Source of the DNA: JBEEPE01 sp964489645
Lineage (GTDB): Bacteria; Verrucomicrobiota; Verrucomicrobiia; Chthoniobacterales; Chthoniobacteraceae
Assembly: GCA_964489645.1 (NCBI GenBank)
Contig: CAZAZT010000102.1
Coordinates: 1-14,340, forward strand
Direction: 5' to 3'
Length of the DNA: 14,340 bases
The first letter of the stretch is position 1. Every line of letters starts with the position of its first letter. The position numbers were made by a program, and so were the translations under genes. Below the pieces are notes generated by a model. The model saw nothing but the letters and a program-made list of their open reading frames with translations, was not told where the DNA came from and ran no database searches. Below are positions 1 to 8,312 of this stretch, piece by piece.

Positions 1-2
1 TC

Positions 3-296
3 CAGAAATGGGAGCCGAGGTTGGGTGTCAACGTGTCGGGCTACTTCCTTCAGCGGATGAAAACGAAGTGGGGTGGGTGCAATCCCCAAGGACGCCGTAT
101 CCGGTTGAACACCGAACTCGTGAAGAAGCCGAAGGACCTGCTCGAGTACGTCGTTGTGCATGAAATGCTGCACCTTCGGGTGCCGACCCACAGCGCGAGG
201 TACATCGCTCTGCTGGATAAGCACTACCCTACGTGGCGGGAGACAAGAGCGGAACTCAACGAGCTTCCGCTGACGGCGGAGCAGTGGAGGGGATAG
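3..296 (+). CDS. YgjP/DUF45-family zinc metallopeptidase, C-terminal part (5' end outside window)
   Basis: The reading frame is open from the left edge to a TAG stop, so only the last 97 residues are visible. They match the C-terminal half of the YgjP-like DUF45 family (SprT/M48-like metallopeptidase fold). A WGGC segment sits where the family usually has WGSC. It is followed by the zinc signature HEMLH, with two His ligands and the catalytic Glu, and then a THSARY segment whose His is the expected third ligand, as in the family's nHSxxF. The tail (PTWRETRAELN) also resembles the family's conserved end. The protein is presumably cytoplasmic. The family's physiological role is poorly defined, and members are often found near restriction-modification genes, which cannot be tested here. 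The TTG at 21 and the ATG at 57 are internal codons, not the start. The family call is firm; substrate is unknown. Confidence 0.85.
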   Translation, partial: QKWEPRLGVNVSGYFLQRMKTKWGGCNPQGRRIRLNTELVKKPKDLLEYVVVHEMLHLRVPTHSARYIALLDKHYPTWRETRAELNELPLTAEQWRG

Positions 297-594
297 TCGA
301 ATGCCCCAAGGTGTTCCGTGGGCCGACTGGGCCTCGCGGTGGGAACGTGGCAGAGGCAGGGTTTCAAGTTGCTCTGAGGAAAAATCGGATAGCGACGAGC
401 TTCACCAAAATCATGAGATTGCGTGCGTTACACGGGTGTACCGTAGCGTTCGGAGGCGGGGAGATGTGGCGTTCGGACTATCGGGCATCGGGAGCGTTGA
501 TCTTGAGGGCTCCTCGATCACGGTTCGGATGATCGCGTTGGCCATGCGGATTTGACCTCTTGCGGGTTGCCGTGATCCAGCTTAGCAGTTTCCT
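297..594. other. Intergenic region with no supported gene
   Basis: This is 298 bases between the metallopeptidase stop and the DUF1552 start. Two overlapping open frames cross it (233-532 and 301-555, both +), but their translations are low in hydrophobic structure, rich in Arg and Gly, and resemble no family I know. I see no convincing terminator. A TTGACC at 552-557 could be a -35 element for the downstream operon, but no good -10 hexamer lies 16-18 bases further on, so I do not call a promoter. Confidence 0.5.
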
Positions 595-1860
595 ATGATG
601 TATTCCTCAGTGGCTCGGCGTGATGTGTTGCGGGCAGGGTGTGGCGTGTTGGCGTTGCCTTGGTTGGAAAGCTTTGCTGCGGCGAACGCAGAACCGCCCA
701 AGCGGTTGATCTCGGTTTGCACCAACTTCGGCCTGTATGGACCCGCCTTCTTTCCGGAGAAGTCCGGGGTCGATTATGCGCCGAGCGAGTACCTCTCGAT
801 CCTTGAGGACCTTAGGAAGCATTACACGGTGTTCTCCGGGATCTCGCACCCGGACATCGGCGGGGACCATGCCTCCGAGGCATGCTTCCTCACGAGCGCA
901 AAGCGTCCCACCCAACCCGGTTTCCGTAACACCGTTTCGATGGATTATGTTGCGGCACAGCATGTTGGTGGAGCAACCCGTTTTCCCTTGGTGAACCTGT
1001 CGACCTCGGATGGCAGCCCGCTGACCTACACGAGTACGGGTGCGGGTGTACCTGCGATGGGAATTCCGTCGAAGGTCTATGCAAAGATGTTCCTGGCTGG
1101 GAGCAAGGCGGAGGTGGAGAAGGAAGTGGCCCGCATCCGGCGTGGGCACAGTGTGTTGGACCAGATGCGCGGCCGGATCTCCGAGTTGCAGCGCACCTTG
1201 AGCCATCGTGATCAGCAGCAGGTGGCTGACTATGCGGAAGCCGTGCGTGAACTGGAGGCGCAGCTTGTGTCTGAGGAACGTTGGGTGCACGAGACCAAGC
1301 CGACGGTCACGGAGCCGTCCCCGAACGAGGCGTATCCGAGCCCTTTTGCCGATCGTGCCGACACCATCGGACGGGCGCGCGTGTTGTTCGGGTTGGCGAA
1401 GTTGGCGGTGCAGACGGATTCCACCCGAGTGGTGACCGTCTACATCCGTGGTTCGGACGACAAACCCCCGATCCCGGGAGTCACCGAGGGGCATCACGGG
1501 GTTTCGCACCACGGGAGGAACCCGCAGAAGATCGAACAGTTGAAGGTGATCGAACGATTGAAGATGAACGCGTTCAAGGAGTTGCTGACGTCGCTCAAGG
1601 ATACACCGGAAGCGGGAGGTAGTTTGCTGGATTCGACGCAGGTGCTGATAGGAAGCAACCTCGGGGATGCAAGCGGGCACGGAACCACGAATCTCCCGAT
1701 CCTCCTAGCGGGTGGAGGGTACAAGCATGGGCGTCATATCGCGGGTGATGTGAAGCAGAACACCCCGCTGGCCAAACTGTTCGTCAGCATGTTGCAACGA
1801 TTTGGGGTCGAGACCGATCGGTTCGGTTCGGGGCAGGGGACCATCACGGAACTGATCTGA
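595..1860 (+). CDS. DUF1552 / HXXSHH-motif secreted protein, Tat-exported
   Basis: This 421-aa protein belongs to DUF1552 (Pfam HXXSHH), a family of unknown function abundant in Planctomycetota and Verrucomicrobiota. The N-terminus is a twin-arginine signal: R8-R9-D-V-L-R followed by a short hydrophobic stretch (GVLALPWLESFAAA), so the protein is probably exported folded. The family-naming motif HGVSHH is at residues 301-306. Other conserved candidate metal or active-site positions are GISHPD (82-87), GGDHASE (89-95) and GDASGHG (357-363), followed by an LLAGGG loop that recalls DUF1501 proteins of the alkaline-phosphatase superfamily. Residues 165-235 are charged and probably helical. Length is normal for the family. 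ATGs at 595 and 598 are adjacent and neither has a Shine-Dalgarno sequence. The gene is followed after 10 bp by the multi-domain cytochrome, the usual partner. Family assignment is firm; enzymatic activity is unknown. Confidence 0.93.
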   Translation: MMYSSVARRDVLRAGCGVLALPWLESFAAANAEPPKRLISVCTNFGLYGPAFFPEKSGVDYAPSEYLSILEDLRKHYTVFSGISHPDIGGDHASEACFLTSAKRPTQPGFRNTVSMDYVAAQHVGGATRFPLVNLSTSDGSPLTYTSTGAGVPAMGIPSKVYAKMFLAGSKAEVEKEVARIRRGHSVLDQMRGRISELQRTLSHRDQQQVADYAEAVRELEAQLVSEERWVHETKPTVTEPSPNEAYPSPFADRADTIGRARVLFGLAKLAVQTDSTRVVTVYIRGSDDKPPIPGVTEGHHGVSHHGRNPQKIEQLKVIERLKMNAFKELLTSLKDTPEAGGSLLDSTQVLIGSNLGDASGHGTTNLPILLAGGGYKHGRHIAGDVKQNTPLAKLFVSMLQRFGVETDRFGSGQGTITELI

Positions 1861-1870
1861 CATCCTGTAT

Positions 1871-4306
1871 ATGCGTTGGTTCGTAAGCGTTGTTTTGGGA
1901 GTGACTTGGATGGCCGCGCTGCAGGGGCCCTCTGCGCGAGGGGCGGATCCGGCAATCAGTTTTTCGAAAGATGTCGCAGGTCTGTTGAAGGAGCACTGCG
2001 TGGAATGTCATGGAGGCGAGAAGCCCAAGGCGAAACTGGACCTCTCGGGTTCGCGAACGGTGGAGGAGTTGGAGAAGCAGGGGGCGCTGTGGTTCCGAGT
2101 GATGGAGCGTGTGGAGGCGGGCGAGATGCCGCCCAAAGAGGAGGGGCCTTTGCCTCAGGAGGCGCGGGCGGGCATCGTGCGTTGGGTGCGCGGTGATCTT
2201 TCGGCGCATCTCATGGATCGTCAGGCGAAGGAGGGGCGCAGTTCGTTGCGGCGTCTTTCCCGGAACGAGTATGCGAACACGGTGCAGGACCTGTTCGGGA
2301 TCCGCCCACCGGTGTCACGCATGCTTCCTCCGGACGGTCGGGTGGATGGGTACGACAAAGTGCGCGCGGCGTTGCCGTTTTCGGCTTCGGCGACGGATGC
2401 GCACCTCAAGTTGGCGGAGGGGATCGTGAGCCAGATGTCGGAGGTGCGAACGACGAAGGAGACGCACTGGCTTTATGCGAAGGAGAGTGAGCAGTCGAAA
2501 GGTCACGTCCTCGAGTTGCCAGAGGGTTGGTGGGTCTCGTTCAACTCCGATACGACCTCAGGTCCGATGGGGAACGTCTGGAAAGAAGGAGGTAAGGTCT
2601 CGGGTTCGCCGAGCGGCAAGAAGGTGGGGAGGCATCTGATGCGGATCCATGCGTATGGTTATCAAACGGATAAGCCGATGCCTGTCGGGATCTACACGGG
2701 GCATACCGGCGCGTATCCCCAGATGTTGAATCTGGTGAAGGTCATCGAGATTCCGCCCGGCGAGGCGTCGGTGGTCGAGACGGAGATCTATCTGCGGTCC
2801 ATGAAAGACAGTGACATCGGGGTGACCGATGGGATCCGCCTGATCCCGTTCGGGTTGGGGGTTCCGGTACCGAAGAACACACAGGCTGCGGTGCAAGGGA
2901 AGGGGAAGCCTGGGCTTGCGTTGAACTCGATCGAGTTGGAGGAGTTGGACGAACTGTTGCCGGGTCAGCACCTTCTGTTCGATGGGCTGCCCGAGGCATT
3001 GGTTCCGAACAATGTGCGGCGCTCGGTGTCACGGCCCGGATCGGTGTCGAGGGAGGCATTGGAGCGGGGGATACGTGAGGCGATCGGGCGGGTGGGTTCG
3101 CGGTTGTTCCGGCGCGACCTTTCGAAGCAGGAGATCTCTCGGAGACTCGTCCGGGTGATGGACGCGATCGATTCTTCTGGGAAGCCTCTGGATGCCTACA
3201 TGGACGAGGTCGTGTCGATGATGACTTCGCCGGATTTCCTGACTTTGATCGAACGTCCTGGGCGATTGGGTGAATTCGAGTTGGCCACTCGGTTGTCCTA
3301 TTTCCTTTGGAGTTCTGCGCCGGATGAGCAGTTGTTGGCGCTTGCGCGGGATGGGAAGTTGTCGGATGCGAAGGTGCTGCGTGAGCAGACCGAGCGCATG
3401 TTGGACGATGCGCGATCGGAGCGGTTTGTGGTCGATTTCACGGACCAATGGTTGGGTTTGTGGGGGATCGACAACACGACGCCCGACAAGGATTTGTATC
3501 CCGAGTTCGACGAGCACCTGAAGGTGTCGAGCCTGATGGAGACCCGTCAGGATTTTCGGAGGATGCTGGCGGAGAACCGGAGCGTGAAGGAGTTCGTGGC
3601 TCCGCGGACTGCATCACTGAATGAAAGGTTGGCCAAACATTACGGGGTTGGTATCCCTGCTGGATCCGGGTTCCGAGAGGTCGATCTACCTGAGGGCACG
3701 CCATTTGGGGGTATATGGACGCATGCATCGGTGATGAAGGTCACCGCGAACGGGACGTTGACCTCACCGATCAAGCGTGGGGTCTGGATCTCGGAGCGGT
3801 TGCTCGGTTTGAAGATCCCGCCGCCGCCGCCGGTGGAGGGGATTGAGCCTGACATCCGAGGCGCAAAAACCTTTCGGGAACAGTTGGACCTGCATCGCAA
3901 GGGCACTTGTTCCTCGTGTCATGCGAAGTTCGATCCGTATGGTTTCGCTTTGGAAAGTTTCGATGTGATGGGGCAGTTCCGTGGGGCGTATCGTGTGCAG
4001 GACGAGGGGGCTGCGAAGGGAGCGCGTCGGTGGAAAGAGGGCCTCCCCGTGGATGCGAGCGGGATCACGCCTCGGGGCGAGCGGTTCGAGGACGTGCGCG
4101 GGTTGCGCGAGATCCTGGGTCGGGATGTTGATGCTTTGGCGAAGGGTCTTGCGCGTCACTTGATCACGTATTCGACGGGCGAACCAGCGGGGCCCTTGGA
4201 TGAACCTGTGGTGACGGGGATTGTGGCTGAGGCTGCCAAGGCGAACAACGGAGTGCGTGCGATCCTGCATGCTGTGGTGCAGAGCGAGTTGTTCCGTTCG
4301 AAATGA
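1871..4306 (+). CDS. Two-haem planctomycete-type cytochrome (PSCyt1-DUF1587-DUF1595-DUF1592-DUF1588-DUF1585)
   Basis: This is an 811-aa secreted protein with a Sec signal peptide (residues 1-25, ending near SARGA). The domains follow the standard order. PSCyt1 has the haem motif CVECH (43-47) and a likely Met ligand in GEMPP (M86). DUF1587 is around 125-190 (RLSRNEYANTVQDLFGI). A beta-rich segment (about 205-325) looks like a carbohydrate-binding-type sandwich. DUF1595 lies around 395-455 and DUF1592 around 465-595 (LATRLSYFLWSSAPDE). DUF1588 lies around 610-710 with a polyproline run and a second haem motif CSSCH (680-684). DUF1585 lies around 730-805. Two covalent c-type haems imply electron transfer in the periplasm or envelope, with the DUF1552 protein encoded 10 bp upstream as the obvious partner. 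No member has an established reaction to my knowledge. The start has no Shine-Dalgarno sequence; the signal peptide supports ATG 1871. Confidence 0.94.
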   Translation: MRWFVSVVLGVTWMAALQGPSARGADPAISFSKDVAGLLKEHCVECHGGEKPKAKLDLSGSRTVEELEKQGALWFRVMERVEAGEMPPKEEGPLPQEARAGIVRWVRGDLSAHLMDRQAKEGRSSLRRLSRNEYANTVQDLFGIRPPVSRMLPPDGRVDGYDKVRAALPFSASATDAHLKLAEGIVSQMSEVRTTKETHWLYAKESEQSKGHVLELPEGWWVSFNSDTTSGPMGNVWKEGGKVSGSPSGKKVGRHLMRIHAYGYQTDKPMPVGIYTGHTGAYPQMLNLVKVIEIPPGEASVVETEIYLRSMKDSDIGVTDGIRLIPFGLGVPVPKNTQAAVQGKGKPGLALNSIELEELDELLPGQHLLFDGLPEALVPNNVRRSVSRPGSVSREALERGIREAIGRVGSRLFRRDLSKQEISRRLVRVMDAIDSSGKPLDAYMDEVVSMMTSPDFLTLIERPGRLGEFELATRLSYFLWSSAPDEQLLALARDGKLSDAKVLREQTERMLDDARSERFVVDFTDQWLGLWGIDNTTPDKDLYPEFDEHLKVSSLMETRQDFRRMLAENRSVKEFVAPRTASLNERLAKHYGVGIPAGSGFREVDLPEGTPFGGIWTHASVMKVTANGTLTSPIKRGVWISERLLGLKIPPPPPVEGIEPDIRGAKTFREQLDLHRKGTCSSCHAKFDPYGFALESFDVMGQFRGAYRVQDEGAAKGARRWKEGLPVDASGITPRGERFEDVRGLREILGRDVDALAKGLARHLITYSTGEPAGPLDEPVVTGIVAEAAKANNGVRAILHAVVQSELFRSK

Positions 4307-4328
4307 GTTCGAGAGCCGCGGCCACTGC

Positions 4329-4369
4329 GAAGTGATTCTCGTTCGTTGGACGACGGGGAGGATCACTTC
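4329..4369. terminator. Candidate bidirectional terminator hairpin between convergent genes
   Basis: GAAGTGAT (4329-4336) is exactly complementary to ATCACTTC (4362-4369). The stem continues through a T-G wobble and CTC/GAG (4338-4340 with 4358-4360), giving about 12 pairs around a loop that can itself fold. It lies 22 bp after the stop of the cytochrome gene and its right arm contains the stop codon of the - strand gene. No T-run follows on either strand, so it is not a textbook intrinsic terminator. Confidence 0.45.
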
Positions 4370-7300
4370 ACGATGAGGTGCACGGGGCGCCAGATCCCGC
4401 CGGCTCCAACTTGGTTGTGCACTCGGACGTGGAGCACATTCTCCTTGCTCAACAGGCTGCTGGGGATGTCGACGGCAAACGGTGCGTCGTAAAGTTGGGT
4501 GAACGGTTTCGCCTCGGATTGGACCGAGTGTTCGCCGATCTGTTGACCGTTGAGATAGATCCAAGCCTGCTCATCGACTCCCGCGAAGAGGAGGCGAAGT
4601 GCTTTGCCACGAGCCGATTCGGGGACCGTGAACGCTACCTGATACCAGCCTTCGCCCTGGAAGTTGCCGATGGCTTCGCTCTCGCCCCAGAAGGTCGGCA
4701 CCTGCATGGGGTGCCAGTCGGTTCCGACCGACTTTTCCGTGGTGAACCACCGTTCCTTCAGCCCCATCTCGGTCGGATCAGCGCGGAAACGCCAGTTGCT
4801 CAGCGGGATGATGGTTGCGTTCTTCAGAACCGGACGCCATTCGGAAGGGGTCTCGAACGTGTCCTTCCACGCCTTCTCCCTTGCCGCTTTGAGCGCGGTA
4901 TTTCCGGTGGCTGAACCACCGGCTTGGAACAGCAGTTCTCCGTGGCTGCGGGGATCGTCGATGTTCGTGCTTCCCGGTAGCGTGGACCAAGCGTTCGTGC
5001 CCTTCGCATTCGCTCGGCGGAAGTTCACGCTCCATGGTTGATCGGGTCGGATCTCTGCGGATCGCATCGAAGCGAGAGGGATGGAGAGGAGTAACGTCAG
5101 GCGATTGCCATCCCGTTTTCCGGCGTGGCTCCAAACTGCTTTCCACAGCGGATCGAACTTCGCATGGGCGAGATCCATGAGGTCTTCGTTCAATCCTCGG
5201 GCCGCCTGCTCTCGAGAATCCGTCTTGAGGCCTGCGCGGAACAGGTAGGTGATCGGAGAACTTTGAACCGGAGTGAGATAGACCTCGATGCGTTCCTGCT
5301 CGGGGTTCGTCCCCTCTGCGGCATCGATCTCAAAGCGCAGGTGAAGTTCGCGGTCACTGGAGAGCGCGCGCACGGAGGTGCCTGAGAACGATCCGGGCGT
5401 GAGCCTGTCCCACTCAGGTGAATCGATGGAGACTGCGCCTTTGGTTTGCCCTGCGGACAAACGCTTTGCGTTCGGGAGCGGAGCGAGACGTTTCGCCTTA
5501 GTGTCCCAGTTCAGGAACGAGGAGCTGTAAGATTCTTGGTATCCGTCGCGGCGCATCTTCATCGAATCGGCGGTGTGGCCTGGCGTTGGGAACAACGTGA
5601 AGGGCCAGCCTGGGAGCCGATTCTCCTTCACGAACAACTGATCGATGGTGTTGCGACGGGCATCAATCGCGTCGAGCAAACGGTCCAAGGATGCGGGGTC
5701 GGCGGACGCCCGATGCGCGTTGTAGAGGTGCACGGTGTTGACCGTGTCGCGGAGGAAGTTGAACTCGGCGCGGACGAGTGCGAGACGCATCTTCACCTTT
5801 GGGTTGGAATCCGTTTTCTCCGCAAGCGTGAGATGTTTATCGAGGGTGTTGAGCAGTTCGCTTGGGTACAGGAACGCCATGAGTGGCTCGAACGTTTGAA
5901 GATGTTTCCGTTTGCGTCCGTACATGTCGGAGTAACTCCAGCCATCCTCGCGGGTGGCCATGTAGCGCGAGTAGATCTCGAGCGAGTGGAAGAGGTCCTC
6001 GTAGAAGCGCATCATCGCTGGGGCCGATTTGCCGAAAGCCGCGGTGACGTATTCCACGACGAGGTCCTTGGCGTTCGGGGTGCCGTGTCCGTCGAACATC
6101 CGTCCCATCGTGTAATAGGTCGGGCCTTCCAATCCGTATGCAACGCCGCCATTACCGTCCCGGTAGATGGATCGAACATTGGCCGCGAGCAACCGTTTGG
6201 CAGCGGACTCGACATAAAGCGGGGTGCGTGTCGGGAAATAGACGGGCATCTGGTTCGGAGTCCAGTAGTAGAGGTAGACCGAGAATCCGCGTGGTGCTCC
6301 GAAGTCTTTCCAGACAGCGATCTCTGGGTCCCGCGTGCCAGCGAGCATGAGTTGCACGTTGGGGGGCATGGACTTGAAGGATTTCGGGAGCGTCTCGGTG
6401 ACGGCGTAGACGCTGATGCAGACGGTGCGGTCGGGGAACTTCTCGTTCGCGCGCTGCGCGAGTTCGCGATGCATGTTCCAGACCTTTTCGCTCCAATCGG
6501 AGCCGGTATTGAACAGCTTTGCGCAGGCCTCACATTCGCAGCCTCGGAACCCGTCGGGTTGGCCGAGGTCTACGGTCCTGAAACCCCGTTGGAACAGATC
6601 CTCGAGGTCGGCGTGGAGCATCTTTTGGACATCGGGGTTGGAGAGGCAGAACTGCACGGAGGGACCGGATCCCGTGAGTTGGCGTTTTCCTCCCAGCAAC
6701 GCGAAGCGTTCGGGATGGGCTTTGAACGCGGCCTCGTCGGCGGGCACTGCACGATGCCAGGTGTGACCGCCAAAGGTGGCGTCGATGGTCGGGAAACGGT
6801 TCTGCGACAGATGGTAGAAGCTCATCGTCGGAGGCCATGCGATGTCGTAGTCCAAGGGAGGGGTCACTTTCACCTCAAGATCCCGAGGCACGGCGACGCG
6901 AGGGGTCGGCAGGTATTCGATGGTGGGCGAGTTCAGCAGGTCCACTTTCGAGACATTCGCGAGTGGCTGGAACCCGCCCTGTTCCGGGAAAAGGAATCGG
7001 GTCCCGACAAACCGATGGAGGAAGTCCACGGCGGCTTTTGCTGAACCGATCCGCGCGAAGCCGCCACCTTGTGCGGCATCTCTCGCTTTGGGGCCCGGCT
7101 CGTCTTTCCCGGCGAGGATGAGGTCGCGGCCCACGACCTTGTGCACGTAGGTCCATCCTGCGCACTCGACGCGTTGGGCCCTCGCGAAGCGGGTGTTGCC
7201 GAGATAGATGGAGGGACGTGCGGTGTCGCGATCCGCTTCGTTCACCACGGGGATCTCCACCCCTTGCGCTTTGAACGCGGTCTGGACGAGTCGCGCCACG

Positions 7301-8019
7301 GATCGCAGATCCTGTCCGATGGCAGGGGTTGGATGTTCGTCGGGGAGGACGATCTGGTAGTCGCTGGATCCTTTGTCCGCGAGGATGAGCAACGAGGCAG
7401 ACATCCTCTCCGCGATGCGGTCGCGGGCGTCGATCATCTTCTCGTGCCAAGTGCCTGCGATTTGCACGAGGTCCGACGTGTCATAGCGCGCGATCAAGCG
7501 GGAGGCGTCTTCGACCTTGCCCAGTTTCAACAACAGGTTGGCCTCGTAGATGGTGGCCCCGAGCGAGACCCAGCCGAAGGATTTGCCGTAGCTTGCGTAA
7601 GCCTTCTCGTACGCCTCGATTGCGAGGTCATCGTTCGGCAGGATGCCCGTGTAGAGCGCTCCTAACTCCATCCACAGTTCGCCGCGTTTCGGACTGCGTT
7701 CGACGGCGAGTCGGAGGTCGCGTTCTGCGGCTTTGCCATCCTTCAGGGCGACGTATGCCTTTGCGCGGAGGCTGGCAGCTTCGGAAACCTGCGCGGGTGA
7801 CTCTTTCGATGACGCGAGGTCCACATGGTTGAATCGGGATGCGAACTCTTTCCAGTCCCGCGCCTCGACCAGTTTGCGCATTTGGACGAGGGAGGCTTCG
7901 ACAGCTTGCTCTTGGCCACGCACGGACGCCGCCGCTAGTTGGAGGAATAGCATCAGGGCGTTAGCCAGAAGTCGGTAGGGTCGAAGGCGAGGCAGGAGGG
8001 TGGTGTGTGACGGTTCCAT
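4363..8019 (-). CDS. Large secreted DUF4838 glycosidase-like protein with TPR-like, CBM9-like and GH2-type sugar-binding domains
   Basis: This 1218-aa protein has a Sec signal peptide (hydrophobic 18-32, cleavage near 35). Residues 40-180 look like TPR-type helical repeats. Residues 205-345 resemble the N-terminal domain found before GH67/GH20-like barrels (YQIVLPDEHPTPAIG, PSIYLGNTR, RFVGTRFLFP). DUF4838 covers about 365-700, with FGGHTWHRAVP (416-426), a Cys cluster CECEAC (494-499), VYLYYWTPNQMPV and YGLEGPTYYTMGRMFDG. A helical part follows to about 800. Residues 862-1032 are CBM9-like (LTLLLSIPLASM, PWSVNFRRAN). The C-terminus (1075-1218) is a GH2-type sugar-binding beta-sandwich (WYQVAFTVPE, DEQAWIYLNGQQIG, GIWRPVHL). 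The protein probably binds and may hydrolyse a complex glycan at or outside the cell surface; I cannot name the substrate or catalytic residues. ATG 8019 lacks a Shine-Dalgarno sequence but directly precedes the signal peptide. The gene is divergent from the 1752-aa protein gene. Confidence 0.88.
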   Translation of the reverse strand: MEPSHTTLLPRLRPYRLLANALMLFLQLAAASVRGQEQAVEASLVQMRKLVEARDWKEFASRFNHVDLASSKESPAQVSEAASLRAKAYVALKDGKAAERDLRLAVERSPKRGELWMELGALYTGILPNDDLAIEAYEKAYASYGKSFGWVSLGATIYEANLLLKLGKVEDASRLIARYDTSDLVQIAGTWHEKMIDARDRIAERMSASLLILADKGSSDYQIVLPDEHPTPAIGQDLRSVARLVQTAFKAQGVEIPVVNEADRDTARPSIYLGNTRFARAQRVECAGWTYVHKVVGRDLILAGKDEPGPKARDAAQGGGFARIGSAKAAVDFLHRFVGTRFLFPEQGGFQPLANVSKVDLLNSPTIEYLPTPRVAVPRDLEVKVTPPLDYDIAWPPTMSFYHLSQNRFPTIDATFGGHTWHRAVPADEAAFKAHPERFALLGGKRQLTGSGPSVQFCLSNPDVQKMLHADLEDLFQRGFRTVDLGQPDGFRGCECEACAKLFNTGSDWSEKVWNMHRELAQRANEKFPDRTVCISVYAVTETLPKSFKSMPPNVQLMLAGTRDPEIAVWKDFGAPRGFSVYLYYWTPNQMPVYFPTRTPLYVESAAKRLLAANVRSIYRDGNGGVAYGLEGPTYYTMGRMFDGHGTPNAKDLVVEYVTAAFGKSAPAMMRFYEDLFHSLEIYSRYMATREDGWSYSDMYGRKRKHLQTFEPLMAFLYPSELLNTLDKHLTLAEKTDSNPKVKMRLALVRAEFNFLRDTVNTVHLYNAHRASADPASLDRLLDAIDARRNTIDQLFVKENRLPGWPFTLFPTPGHTADSMKMRRDGYQESYSSSFLNWDTKAKRLAPLPNAKRLSAGQTKGAVSIDSPEWDRLTPGSFSGTSVRALSSDRELHLRFEIDAAEGTNPEQERIEVYLTPVQSSPITYLFRAGLKTDSREQAARGLNEDLMDLAHAKFDPLWKAVWSHAGKRDGNRLTLLLSIPLASMRSAEIRPDQPWSVNFRRANAKGTNAWSTLPGSTNIDDPRSHGELLFQAGGSATGNTALKAAREKAWKDTFETPSEWRPVLKNATIIPLSNWRFRADPTEMGLKERWFTTEKSVGTDWHPMQVPTFWGESEAIGNFQGEGWYQVAFTVPESARGKALRLLFAGVDEQAWIYLNGQQIGEHSVQSEAKPFTQLYDAPFAVDIPSSLLSKENVLHVRVHNQVGAGGIWRPVHLIVK

Positions 8020-8039
8020 GGTGGGGGAGAGCTTTATCC

Positions 8040-8066
8040 GACCAGAGCGATGAACACGCGCTGGTC
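8040..8066. promoter_or_regulatory. Imperfect inverted repeat upstream of the DUF4838 gene
   Basis: GACCAG (8040-8045) is complementary to CTGGTC (8061-8066), and the arms extend by CG/CG if two bases are bulged. The dyad ends about 20 bases upstream of the - strand ATG, a position suited to an operator or a 5'-leader hairpin. The arms are short and the match could be chance. Confidence 0.25.
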
Positions 8067-8191
8067 TGAGGCCACGGTGAGCCTAGTCGAACGGATGCGA
8101 CCTGCGTCGAGGCGGAATGTGCTGACTCAACTTCCTGCAGAATCATCTGGATGCGCGGAGGTACTGCGGATGAGCGTGTGGAGGGTGCGCG

Positions 8192-8203
8192 CTGTCCGGA
8201 CAG
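8192..8203. promoter_or_regulatory. Perfect 12-bp palindrome CTGTCCGGACAG
   Basis: The 12 bases read the same on both strands with no spacer. It lies near the middle of the divergent region, about 170 bases from one start and 190 from the other, so it could be a regulator site or simply chance. Confidence 0.3.
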
Positions 8204-8268
8204 GAAGACGTGCTCGGTGATATTGGCCAGTCCACGCAAAGGAAGTGGCCGCTAGTCACATCCGGGAT

Positions 8269-8283
8269 GGAAAACGATTTTCC
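8269..8283. promoter_or_regulatory. Inverted repeat GGAAAA-CGA-TTTTCC
   Basis: Two perfect 6-base arms flank a 3-base centre. It is only 11 bases from the next, longer dyad (8295-8312) and about 110 bases upstream of ATG 8390. The A/T-rich arms stand out from the G+C-rich surroundings. Confidence 0.35.
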
Positions 8284-8294
8284 GGCAAATGCGA

Positions 8295-8312
8295 GTCGTG
8301 CAGTTGCACGAC
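8295..8312. promoter_or_regulatory. Perfect 8-2-8 inverted repeat, operator candidate
   Basis: GTCGTGCA (8295-8302) and TGCACGAC (8305-8312) are exact reverse complements around a GT centre. An 18-bp dyad with 8-bp arms is the size bound by many dimeric helix-turn-helix repressors. It ends 77 bases before ATG 8390, so it could overlap or flank that gene's promoter. No regulator gene is visible in the window, and the loop is too short for an RNA hairpin, which favours a protein-binding role. Confidence 0.45.

Noticed and set aside
301..555. 84-codon open frame starting 4 bases after the metallopeptidase stop
   Set aside because: No ribosome site, no family resemblance and an overlapping equally open frame; the close spacing alone is not enough.
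552..580. TTGACC as a promoter -35 for the DUF1552 operon
   Set aside because: No acceptable -10 hexamer occurs 16-18 bases downstream.
607..1680. 357-codon open frame on the - strand
   Set aside because: It lies antisense to the DUF1552 gene; its translation is rich in Arg, His and Gln without family features.
5446..7044. 532-codon open frame on the + strand
   Set aside because: It is antisense to the well-supported DUF4838 gene, has no recognisable domain, and such long shadow frames are common in G+C-rich DNA.
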